Assembly: GCA_937874315.1 (NCBI GenBank)
Contig: CALNAE010000336.1
Span: forward strand, 1-10,862
Source: an uncultured Bifidobacterium sp.
Lineage (GTDB): Bacteria; Actinomycetota; Actinomycetes; Actinomycetales; Bifidobacteriaceae
Length of the DNA stretch: 10,862 nucleotides
Direction: 5' to 3'
The notes under the pieces were generated by a model, which worked only from the letters and a program-made list of their open reading frames with translations, was not told the DNA's origin and did not search any database. Below, in pieces: positions 1 through 5,910 of the stretch. The first letter of the stretch is position 1, and every line of letters starts with the position of its first letter. A program made the translations under genes and the position numbers.

Positions 1-396
1 GCGGTGAAAACCGTGCATGAGCAGACCAGTCTGTTGGTCAACTCCGTCACGCAGGATGCGGGAGCCGCCGGGCTCAACAGCGATCAGTCCACCGTACGGG
101 TGCTGGCTCGGCGATATGCGCTGCGGTATCAGGCACTCCGCGATGGGCTCGCCCGGGCCGGTCTTCAGCTGGCGGCCTCGCACGGTGGGCTCTTCGCATG
201 GCTGAGAGTGCCGCGCGGTTTCAACGACGAGGATTTCGCCGTCTGGCTGCTCGACCGGGCCCATGTCGCCGTGATTCCGGGCACCGATTTCGGCCCCGCG
301 GGTTCGCGATTTGTGCGGCTGAGTCTGCTGGTTCCTCAGGAGACGCTGACCCAGGCCGCGAATCAAATAAGCGCCGCTCGCGGCGACGCTTGGTGA
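1..396 (+). CDS. Class I/II PLP-dependent aminotransferase, C-terminal part (5' end outside window)
   Basis: The frame is open from the first base to TGA at 394-396, so this is the last ~131 codons of a gene that begins upstream. The GTG at 4 is simply an internal codon. The pattern fits the small C-terminal domain of fold-type I aminotransferases. A helix carries YALRYQALRDGLARAGL, then comes a hydrophobic strand after a His-Gly-Gly turn (HGGLFAWLRVP), then VAVIPGTDFGPAGSRFVRLSL. The Arg encoded at 316-318, in FVRLSL, sits where family members bind the substrate alpha-carboxylate. Such enzymes move an amino group between an amino acid and a 2-keto acid in the cytoplasm. The substrate cannot be told, because the lysine and N-terminal substrate regions are missing. 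It may also be the C-terminal half of a MocR-type GntR regulator, which shares this fold. It reads in the same direction as the reductase that follows 247 bp downstream. Confidence 0.8.
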   Translation, partial: AVKTVHEQTSLLVNSVTQDAGAAGLNSDQSTVRVLARRYALRYQALRDGLARAGLQLAASHGGLFAWLRVPRGFNDEDFAVWLLDRAHVAVIPGTDFGPAGSRFVRLSLLVPQETLTQAANQISAARGDAW

Positions 397-401
397 GTGT
401 C

Positions 402-527
402 GGGTGAGCGGGTGAGCGGGTGAGCGAGTGAGCACGCTTGCAGAGTGCTGGGTGATGAAAGTGCCGAGAGTGCGCGAGTGCCGCTTGCCGCTTGCCGAGT
501 GCATGAGTGCATGAGTGCATGAGTGCC
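402..527. repeat. Degenerate 8-bp tandem repeat array
   Basis: Units are GGGTGAGC at 402-409, 410-417 and 418-425, then GAGTGAGC at 426-433. They drift through variants such as AGAGTGCT, GAGAGTGC and GCGAGTGC, pass two CTTGCCG units, and end in three perfect AGTGCATG copies at 498-521. The period is 8 bp over about 120 bp, slipping to 7 near 484-497. No coding signal is seen. It fills the gap after the aminotransferase gene. Confidence 0.8.
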
Positions 528-579
528 GCGGGCGTGATTGCTGAGTCCGTCCGCACGCTACGCCGAACCGCACGCCATT

Positions 580-608
580 TTCGACTGACCATACCAACTT
601 CGTAACGA
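580..608 (+). promoter_or_regulatory. Possible promoter of the PanE-like gene
   Basis: TTCGAC at 580-585 and TAACGA at 603-608 are separated by 17 bp and would give a leader of about 30 nt before the ATG at 644. Both boxes match the sigma-70-type consensus only weakly, so this is a placement guess. It is supported mainly by spacing and by the end of the repeat array just upstream. Confidence 0.25.
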
Positions 609-643
609 TCAAGAGATTTTCATCCAAACAGAGAGGAACCATC

Positions 644-1636
644 ATGAAATATGCAGTCATCGGGGCCGGCGGCATGGGCACTCAATTCGGCGTGCTGCTG
701 CAGCAGGAGGCGGGCAAGGACGTCGACTTCATCGACACCTGGAGACCCAACGTCGAGAAGATTCGTGAGCAGGGCGGCGCCTATGTCTCTCAGGATGAGA
801 AGGACCGTCATCTGGTCCCCATCAAGGTGTGGTATCCGGAGGAATACGACGGCGACCCGGATGTGTGGATCGTGTTTCTCAAACAGATGCAGCTTGAAGA
901 CGTGTTGCAACGATGTGCGCCGCTGTTCAAGAAACATCAGGTCGTTTTCTCCGCGATGAACGGCTATGGCCATTTTGAGGTGCTGAATCGATATTTCGAA
1001 ACGTCTCATATCTACGGCGGCACGGCGTTGATCGGCGCGGGCATGTTCGGACCCGGGGATGTGAACTTCACCGGCGACGCCCACGCCAAATCCATGAACA
1101 TGTGTGCCTACGACGGTCATGACGCCGCCGGGGACACGACCGAACGCGCCATCTTCGACGATTTCACGGCCGCCACGCTGAACCCCACCATCGTGACCGA
1201 TTTCATGGGAATGTGCATGGCGAAGATCGTGTTCAATTCGGTGCTCAATACGCTGTGCACCATGTACGAGCTTCGTTTCGGCGAGTTCATGCGTCATCCC
1301 GGTGCGCGTTGGATGACCGAGCAGTTGGTGGACGAGGCCTATACCGCCGCGGAACATGCCGGACTTGAACTGTTGGGGACCCGTGCGTCCGAGGTGGAGA
1401 CGATCTGCCGCACCGCGGGGGTGGCGCATCCGCTGCACTATCCTTCGATGTATCAGGATCTGACGAAGGGCCGTCCTACCGAGGTCGATTACATCAATGG
1501 GTATATCGCTCGCGTCGGCAGAGAGCACGGATACGTCTGCCGTTTGCATGAATTCGTGACTCAGGAGCTGCATCTGGCCGAATTGGCTTTCGGCATCCAC
1601 CATCCTGAGTTCGCGACGACGAAATCTGATGCCTAG
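644..1636 (+). CDS. Ketopantoate reductase (PanE/ApbA) family oxidoreductase, probably NADH-linked
   Basis: This cytoplasmic protein has 330 residues, slightly longer than typical PanE (about 300). It starts at ATG 644 behind GAGAGG (631-636). The N-terminal Rossmann fold opens with MKYAVIGAGGMGTQFG, giving the GxGxxG-type loop at residues 7-12. Family active-site positions are present: N106 (AMNGYG), K194 in MAKIVFNSVLN with N198 and N202, then S268 and E280 in the SMYQDLTKGRPTEVDYING stretch. The S-to-E spacing of 12 equals that of S244/E256 in E. coli PanE. At the end of beta-strand 2 the sequence is FIDTW, with acidic D31 where E. coli PanE has the NADPH-binding Arg31. This suggests NADH. 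PanE-family members in lactic acid bacteria and enterococci include NAD-dependent D-2-hydroxyacid dehydrogenases acting on branched or aromatic keto acids, so a 2-keto acid reductase is as likely as true ketopantoate reductase. I therefore leave the gene symbol empty. Confidence 0.85.
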   Translation: MKYAVIGAGGMGTQFGVLLQQEAGKDVDFIDTWRPNVEKIREQGGAYVSQDEKDRHLVPIKVWYPEEYDGDPDVWIVFLKQMQLEDVLQRCAPLFKKHQVVFSAMNGYGHFEVLNRYFETSHIYGGTALIGAGMFGPGDVNFTGDAHAKSMNMCAYDGHDAAGDTTERAIFDDFTAATLNPTIVTDFMGMCMAKIVFNSVLNTLCTMYELRFGEFMRHPGARWMTEQLVDEAYTAAEHAGLELLGTRASEVETICRTAGVAHPLHYPSMYQDLTKGRPTEVDYINGYIARVGREHGYVCRLHEFVTQELHLAELAFGIHHPEFATTKSDA

Positions 1637-1708
1637 AACCCGGACTCGCAGTGACCACATGCTCCAGACCCCTGTCGACCCACAAACATTGAAGGTCGGT
1701 ATCCCGTT

Positions 1709-1748
1709 CTCATGCAAAGCTCATACAAAGTAGGATCCTGACTCATGC
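1709..1748. repeat. CTCATR motifs phased at 11 bp; possible regulator site
   Basis: CTCATGCAAAG (1709-1719) is followed directly by CTCATACAAAG (1720-1730), a 10/11 match. After exactly one more 11-bp interval comes CTCATGC (1742-1748). The three CTCATR cores thus lie on the same face of the helix. The intervening block includes TAGGAT (1731-1736), which resembles a -10 box, and the palindrome AGGATCCT (1732-1739). It could be a multi-site operator for the met operon. I do not recognise the motif. Confidence 0.4.
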
Positions 1749-1791
1749 TGGCCACAGGACAGGGAGTTGTAATCGGCCATAACCAACGCGA

Positions 1792-1963
1792 ATAACAATG
1801 GGGGTGTGTGAACGCACCGGGGTCGTTATGCTCAATCACAACGCGGGGCATGGTCGCCAAGCTGACCGGCCCCGCGTTCGTGTATCTCGTCCGTTCGCCG
1901 CCTCGATGTCGTGTCGGGTGAAGCCAACTCGGCGCAGATCACGGTCCCCGCGGATGGCGGGGA
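1792..1963 (+). promoter_or_regulatory. Three-hairpin leader of metQ; candidate switch or attenuator
   Basis: Hairpin 1: ATAAC (1792-1796) pairs with GTTAT (1825-1829), and inside it GGTGTG (1803-1808) pairs with CGCACC (1813-1818) around a TGAA loop. Hairpin 2: AACGCGGGG (1840-1848) pairs perfectly with CCCCGCGTT (1870-1878), with an inner GGTC/GACC stem (1852-1855 with 1864-1867). Hairpin 3: TCCCCGC (1945-1951) pairs with GCGGGGA (1957-1963) around GGATG, ending 7 nt before the RBS. Hairpins 2 and 3 share CCCCGC/GCGGGG arms, so 5' arm can pair with 5' arm and 3' arm with 3' arm. Mutually exclusive folds of this kind are typical of riboswitches and attenuators. No match to the SAM-I, SAM-II or T-box consensus was seen, and no U-tract follows hairpin 2 or 3. 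If it switches, translational control is more likely. Confidence 0.45.
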
Positions 1964-1984
1964 ACAGAGCGAGAGAGGGAAGAT

Positions 1985-2863
1985 ATGAGTATTCAGACCA
2001 GACAGGGCAACACCCTGAACCATCGACTGAGGGCGCTCGCCGTCGCGGCTTTGACTGTGCTGATCGTGACGGCAGGGCTGGCCGCCTGCGGATCGAACGC
2101 GGCTGGATCCGACAGTCTGAAACAAACCGGGAAAACGACCGCCGTGGTTGTCGGCGTATGCCCCGGTCCCTACGGCGACATGGTTACCGAAGTGATTGCC
2201 CCGTTGCTCAAAGACAAGGGCTATGTTCTCACCACCAAGTTGTTCAACGACTACGTGCAGCCGAACAAGGCGTTGAATGCGGGCAGCATCCAGGCCAATC
2301 TGTTCCAGCACATCAACTACCTCAAGAAGTTCTCCTCGGACAATCATCTCGCCATCACCGCTCTGGGACAGGTCCCCACCCTCGGGCTCGGCATCTATTC
2401 GAACAAGTACACCAAACTCAGTCAGATACCCGATGGCGCGACCGTGGCGATTGCCAATGACGCCAGCAACCTGGCACGGTCCTTGGGCGTTCTCGAACAA
2501 AACGGGCTGATTACGGTCAAGGCCGGTATCGACGACACGAAGGCCACGGTCAACGACATTGCCACGAACCCCAAGCACCTCACCATCAAAACGCTCGACG
2601 CGGCGCAGCTGGCCCGCTCGCTCGACAGCGTGGACGTGAGTCTGGTCCCGGGTAATTTCGCCTGGGCCGCCAACCTCAAGCCGGCCAAGGCATTGGCGTT
2701 TGAACGCCAATCCGCCGGAGTGATCAACGTGGTCGCCGTGCGCACCACCGACAAGGACACCGCATTCGCGAAGGCGGTGAAACGGCTTCTGGTCAGCCAG
2801 ACGTTCAAAGACGCCATAGCGAAGAGCAAATTCGCAGATTTCGGCAAGCCCACCACCTGGTAA
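1985..2863 (+). CDS. metQ: MetQ/NlpA-family substrate-binding lipoprotein of methionine ABC importer
   Basis: This 292-residue protein starts at ATG 1985 behind a strong RBS (GAGAGAGGGA, 1971-1980). It has a lipoprotein signal: basic residues R14 and R16, a hydrophobic stretch at 17-31, and lipobox L32-A-A-C35, so it should be tethered to the outer face of the membrane by a diacylglyceryl Cys35. The mature part follows the NlpA/MetQ plan: a first strand VVVGVCPGPYGDM; then KDKGYVLTTKLFNDYVQPN; then ALNAGSIQANLFQHINYL, where the family reads 'L..G.id.n.fQh..yL'; then the hinge strand GATVAIANDASNLARSLGVLE; and C-terminal ALAFERQSAGVINVVAVRT. MetQ delivers methionine, sometimes D-methionine or methionine peptides, to MetNI. 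It lies first in a metQ-metN-metI operon. Ligand identity is inferred from the family and from the NIL domain of MetN. Length is close to the usual 270-290. Confidence 0.9.
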   Translation: MSIQTRQGNTLNHRLRALAVAALTVLIVTAGLAACGSNAAGSDSLKQTGKTTAVVVGVCPGPYGDMVTEVIAPLLKDKGYVLTTKLFNDYVQPNKALNAGSIQANLFQHINYLKKFSSDNHLAITALGQVPTLGLGIYSNKYTKLSQIPDGATVAIANDASNLARSLGVLEQNGLITVKAGIDDTKATVNDIATNPKHLTIKTLDAAQLARSLDSVDVSLVPGNFAWAANLKPAKALAFERQSAGVINVVAVRTTDKDTAFAKAVKRLLVSQTFKDAIAKSKFADFGKPTTW

Positions 2864-2898
2864 GCGCCGCTTTGGTGAGAATGCTGCCCGACGAATAC

Positions 2899-2916
2899 CC
2901 CCGGTTGCCGACGGGG
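2899..2916 (+). promoter_or_regulatory. Small GC hairpin between metQ and metN
   Basis: CCCCG (2899-2903) can pair with CGGGG (2912-2916) around an 8-nt loop, in the only sizeable spacer of the operon. It has no U-tract, so it is not a clear terminator. Such intercistronic stems often protect the 3' end of binding-protein mRNA and so raise binding protein over ATPase and permease. That role is inference only. Confidence 0.3.
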
Positions 2917-2967
2917 ACGCCGAGTGATCGACGCAAGTACAAGCAATCGTAAGGAGCCGTGACGCAT

Positions 2968-4107
2968 ATGAGCGTGACGCATGTGAGTGCCATTGAATTG
3001 CGGGATGTCGCCGTAACCTTCCACGAACGTGGTCGGGAGGTGCGTGCGGTACGCGGCGTCTCGATGAGCGTCGAGGAGGGTGAGGTCTTCGGTATCGTCG
3101 GTTTCTCCGGCGCGGGGAAAAGCACGTTGGTGCGTACCATCAATCTGTTGGAACGGCCGACGACGGGACGAGTGCTGATCGATGGCCGTGACATCACCCA
3201 GACCCGTGGTGCGCAACTTCGCGACCTGCGTCAGGGCATTGGCGTGATCTTCCAAGGATTCAATCTCGTGGGAAACATAACCGTGGGCGCCAATATCCGT
3301 TTCGCGCTGAAAGCAGGTGGATGGAAGAGCACGGACCAGGATCGTCGCATTCGCGAATTGCTGAAGCTCGTCGGGTTGGACAGCAAAATCGACAGTTATC
3401 CATCGGGCCTTTCCGGTGGCCAACAGCAGCGCGTCGCCATCGCGCGTGCGCTTGCGAATAACCCTCGAATCCTGTTATGCGATGAGGCTACAAGCGCGCT
3501 GGACGTGGAAACGACGGATGGCATTCTCGATCTGTTGCATACCATCAATCGTTCGCTACACATCACCATCGTGTTCATCACGCACCAGCTTGACATCGCC
3601 AAGCGGATCTTCGACCACGTCGCGGTGATGGAGGATGGGCGCATCGTCGAGCAGGGGACCACCTTCGATGTATTCAGCGCGCCTAAGCACCCCACTACTC
3701 GTTCCCTGATGGCCACCTATCTCGGCGTCTCGATTCCGGAACAACTCACGCCCTCATTGCCGAAGGGAACCTTAGTGGAGCTCAGATACCGTGGTGACGA
3801 TGCCTTCGAACCGCTTATCACCGATGTGGCCCGTCGCTATGACGTATCCATCAGCGTGCTGCATGCGAATATCGAATACTTTGGTTCCCGACCGATCGGC
3901 GTGCTCATCGTGCTGGTCGATGGCTTGGAACCTCAACTGAGCCGTGCGCTGACCGATTTGCGGACGCATGTGCTGGAATACCGTGTGCTGCCCAGAGCCG
4001 TGGACGCGCGTGTTGATCCGGATTGGCGGGGCGACAAGGGACAAGACTGCGCCCACGGGTCGAATACGGCTAAGGCGTTCGACGCCCTTGATCAGGAGGC
4101 TCAGTGA
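2968..4107 (+). CDS. metN: MetN, methionine ABC importer ATPase with C-terminal NIL domain
   Basis: I chose ATG 2968 (379 residues). AAGGAG at 2951-2956 lies 11 nt ahead of it but only 2 nt ahead of the alternative in-frame GTG at 2959. All ABC ATPase motifs are intact: Walker A GFSGAGKST (45-53), Q-loop VIFQGFNL (Q96), signature LSGGQQQR (148-155), Walker B ILLCDEATSALD (168-179, catalytic E173), and the switch His in FITHQ (H206). The C-terminal part, about residues 267-340 (LVELRYRGDDAFEPLI to VLIVLVDG), matches the NIL/ACT-like domain. In E. coli MetN this domain binds methionine and inhibits transport when internal methionine is high. This domain is the best evidence that the operon handles methionine rather than another amino acid. 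A low-complexity hydrophilic tail of about 30 residues follows it. The protein acts as a homodimer on the cytoplasmic face of MetI. Its stop codon overlaps the metI start. Confidence 0.93.
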   Translation: MSVTHVSAIELRDVAVTFHERGREVRAVRGVSMSVEEGEVFGIVGFSGAGKSTLVRTINLLERPTTGRVLIDGRDITQTRGAQLRDLRQGIGVIFQGFNLVGNITVGANIRFALKAGGWKSTDQDRRIRELLKLVGLDSKIDSYPSGLSGGQQQRVAIARALANNPRILLCDEATSALDVETTDGILDLLHTINRSLHITIVFITHQLDIAKRIFDHVAVMEDGRIVEQGTTFDVFSAPKHPTTRSLMATYLGVSIPEQLTPSLPKGTLVELRYRGDDAFEPLITDVARRYDVSISVLHANIEYFGSRPIGVLIVLVDGLEPQLSRALTDLRTHVLEYRVLPRAVDARVDPDWRGDKGQDCAHGSNTAKAFDALDQEAQ

Positions 4108-4766
4108 TGGCGCAAACATGGCAGATCCTGCAGCTGAATCTTCCCACAGCCCTGCGGGACACGGCATATATGGTCGTGGTGGCGACGGTGATCGGCGTGG
4201 TGTTGGGAACCGGAGTCGGGCTTGTGCTGTTCCTCACCGAACATCGCCTGTTTCAACCCAATCGCGCAGCCAACGAGGTCGTCGGGTTCTTGGTCAATGC
4301 AATCCGTTCTCTGCCATTCTTGATCCTGCTCGTCGTGCTTATTCCATTGGTTCAGTGGTTGCTTGGCGACCCCTACACCCCGACCGGCGGCGCCATCTCA
4401 CTGTCGGTGGCGGCCGTGCCATTTTTCGCGCGGTTGGCGGAGGGGGCTTTTTCGGAGGTCGATGACGGCTTGCTGGAAGCGACATTGTCCACCGGGGCGA
4501 GCACGGGCCAGATTCTGCGCGGGGCGGTGTTCCCGCAGGCGCTACCATCTTTGGTCCGTGGCGTGGTGATCACCATCATTTCCTTGATCGGGTCCTCGGC
4601 CATGGTCGGTGCCATCGGTGCCGGCGGCATCGGCGATATGGCGATCCAATATGGATATAACCGGTATGAGACCGGCGTATTGGTCGCCATTGTGATCGTG
4701 CTGGTCATCCTGGTGCAGATCATTCAGTGGATCGGCGATTGGGCGGCTGCACGATTGACCCATTGA
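4107..4766 (+). CDS. metI: MetI, methionine ABC importer permease
   Basis: This integral membrane protein has 219 residues. ATG 4107 shares one base with the metN stop (TGATG) and sits 7 nt after AGGAGG (4094-4099). The GTG at 4104 would be only 4 nt from that RBS. About five membrane segments are visible, roughly residues 20-43, 58-87, 95-112, 152-172 and 189-208, as expected for MetI. The EAA loop that docks on MetN is at about 113-146 (EGAFSEVDDGLLEATLSTGAS, with G130-A-S, then LRGAVFPQALP). IRSLPFLILL and SSAMVGAIGAGGIGDMA are typical of MetI permeases. The stop/start overlap predicts translational coupling with metN. No terminator hairpin with a U-tract was found after the stop. Confidence 0.92.
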   Translation: MAQTWQILQLNLPTALRDTAYMVVVATVIGVVLGTGVGLVLFLTEHRLFQPNRAANEVVGFLVNAIRSLPFLILLVVLIPLVQWLLGDPYTPTGGAISLSVAAVPFFARLAEGAFSEVDDGLLEATLSTGASTGQILRGAVFPQALPSLVRGVVITIISLIGSSAMVGAIGAGGIGDMAIQYGYNRYETGVLVAIVIVLVILVQIIQWIGDWAAARLTH

Positions 4767-4930
4767 CGTTGCGTTGCCGAATCGGACTGCTGGGTGAATA
4801 AGCCGTCGAATCGGTTTGTTGGACTGTTGTTGGACTGGTTGTCGAATCGGCTTGTTGAATCGGCTTGTTGGACTGTTGGATCAATGATTAGGTGATCTGG
4901 CTCGTCGAACTGAGCGCTCGAATTGCGCCG

Positions 4931-5019
4931 TTGCATGGATGGGCCCGTTCATCGAATCGATCAATTGAATGGATCGATCGGTTAACTCAATCGATTGATT
5001 GCATGGATGGGCCCGTTCA
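4931..5019. repeat. 21-bp perfect direct repeat, 68 bp apart
   Basis: The sequence starting TTGCATGGATGGGCCCGTTC occurs at 4931-4951 and again at 4999-5019, identical over 21 bp and containing the palindrome GGGCCC. The bases between are rich in short ATCGAT and CAATTG-like palindromes. It looks like a local duplication inside repetitive spacer DNA, and no gene boundary is duplicated. Confidence 0.85.
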
Positions 5020-5049
5020 CGGATTGGCCTATCGGATTGGTTCGTTGAA

Positions 5050-5087
5050 TTGGCGCTTTGATGGTGAGAAGACCTACACTGTAGGTC
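5050..5087 (+). promoter_or_regulatory. Operator-like palindrome over a candidate promoter
   Basis: GACCTAC (5071-5077) and GTAGGTC (5081-5087) form a perfect inverted repeat around ACT. It contains TACACT (5075-5080), a good -10 candidate, with TTGGCG (5050-5055) as a weak -35 at 19 bp. A dimeric repressor binding the palindrome would block the -10 box of the gene at 5146. The core TACA-C-TGTA recalls BlaI/CopY-type boxes (TACA-NN-TGTA) but has a one-base centre, so no family is assigned. Confidence 0.45.
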
Positions 5088-5089
5088 GC

Positions 5090-5129
5090 TTGGCCTTGTG
5101 GGCCGGCGGGATTTGGCTCACCCGGCCAA
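5090..5129 (+). promoter_or_regulatory. Leader hairpin with two alternative pairings
   Basis: GGCCGG (5101-5106) pairs perfectly with CCGGCC (5122-5127), 6 nt ahead of the RBS of the gene at 5146. The same 3' arm can instead pair through GGCCAA (5124-5129) with TTGGCC (5090-5095). The two folds exclude each other. A role in translation control is inference. Confidence 0.3.
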
Positions 5130-5145
5130 AGAAACGAGGAATCCT

Positions 5146-5910
5146 ATGGGTCTGTTCGATGCGATCGCATCCATCTTCTCCACTCGCAGCGCCAATACCG
5201 TGACCATCGGCGAACCGGTGTCGATAGCGATCGCAAAACAAGTCGTATCAAAGTTGGTTCTCGAACAGCCCTTGGAGCAGCTGCGCCCGACGGCAGAGGC
5301 GTTGCAGGAGTTGGAGTCGCAGGCACCGGCGGTGATCACCGCCTCGATGGATCATTACTGCAACGGACCGCGTCTGGTGCGTTTCCAGAATGCCGGCGGC
5401 AAACAGCTGGATGTCGACACCGTCTCACGCATTCACGCCCAGCCGGGAGTGCTACAGGATGAGATGCGCATTCAGCACCTGCTCGGAGATGTTGATGATC
5501 GGCGTGGTCGCCGCAGCGCGGGTGATATCGGGCATCTTGACGTTACACCTTTGGCGAAGGCCACGGCTGAGGCGCTCGGTTCCTCGTCCAGCGCCGACCA
5601 TGCCGCGCGGCGCGCCTGGCTGTTCGCTTTGGCCGATCAGCTCCCGGACGCGATCGAGGCAACCGGTGGTCATATCGCTGAGCTGCTCGACGTCGTATGC
5701 GAAGGATGCGCGGTGCCCCGGGCTACGCTGGATGCCGATGATGCTCAGGCCATGCGTGCCGTGATCGTCCACTCGCTAGGCGACGATCTTACCCCGGCTT
5801 GGCGCGATGCGGTGCTTGACCCAGAGGCCACGACCACCGCGTATATGACCGCCATCGATATCATGCGCGCTCACGGTCTCGAAATTCAATCGACGGTGGA
5901 ACTGGTCTGA
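5146..5910 (+). CDS. Hypothetical protein, 254 residues
   Basis: I do not recognise this protein. ATG 5146 is preceded by ACGAGGA (5134-5140) at 5 nt, better than the in-frame GTG at 5098. It opens MGLFDAIASIF, an amphipathic start, with no signal peptide, no membrane segment and no cysteine cluster (two Cys near residues 185-188 in VVCEGC, plus one in DHYCNG). The composition is mostly helix-forming (Ala, Leu, Glu, Gln) and acidic, suggesting a soluble, largely alpha-helical cytoplasmic protein. A Gly/Arg-rich turn, DVDDRRGRRSAGD, divides an N-terminal part (about 1-120) from a helical C-terminal part (about 133-250). No catalytic or nucleotide-binding motif is evident. Codon use resembles neighbouring genes and there is no frameshift, so it is probably a real, expressed gene. 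It is transcribed alone, with its own operator-like palindrome upstream. The relic on the opposite strand converges on its 3' end and overlaps it by about 25 bp. Confidence 0.75.
   Translation: MGLFDAIASIFSTRSANTVTIGEPVSIAIAKQVVSKLVLEQPLEQLRPTAEALQELESQAPAVITASMDHYCNGPRLVRFQNAGGKQLDVDTVSRIHAQPGVLQDEMRIQHLLGDVDDRRGRRSAGDIGHLDVTPLAKATAEALGSSSSADHAARRAWLFALADQLPDAIEATGGHIAELLDVVCEGCAVPRATLDADDAQAMRAVIVHSLGDDLTPAWRDAVLDPEATTTAYMTAIDIMRAHGLEIQSTVELV

Larger units (their letters stand above)
1637..1984 (+). other. Gap before metQ: long structured leader and upstream region
   Basis: These 348 bp carry no convincing gene. Open frames here lack an RBS or run as shadows into metQ. The first third holds an 11-bp-phased repeat (1709-1748). 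The rest holds three hairpins (1792-1829, 1840-1878, 1945-1963), ending at the metQ ribosome binding site (1971-1982). No clear terminator for the upstream reductase gene was seen. Confidence 0.7.
4767..5145. other. Gap after metI: degenerate repeats, then promoter region
   Basis: These 379 bp carry no gene. From about 4808 the sequence consists of variants of GAATCGGCTTGTTGGACTG with rough 12-bp spacing, with copies starting at 4808, 4844 and 4857. From about 4950 it shifts to ATCGAT/TTGAAT-type words. A 21-bp perfect direct repeat lies at 4931-4951 and 4999-5019. The last 100 bp hold the operator-like palindrome and leader hairpin of the next gene. Confidence 0.7.

Noticed and set aside
620..1717. 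Long minus-strand open frame (365 codons) opposite the PanE-like gene
   Set aside because: It mirrors a well-supported family gene, is rich in His/Arg/Val codons typical of antisense frames, and has no recognisable domain or RBS.
1792..1984. Known SAM-I, SAM-II or T-box element before metQ
   Set aside because: None of the conserved core sequences of these classes could be found, so only an unclassified structured leader is claimed.
2959..2967. GTG 2959 as the metN start
   Set aside because: It lies only 2 nt after the AAGGAG RBS, too close to be used; ATG 2968 is the better choice.
1832..3423. Long minus-strand frames opposite metQ and metN (1832-2710, 2422-3423)
   Set aside because: They overlap each other and conserved met genes; protein texture is antisense-like with no domain.
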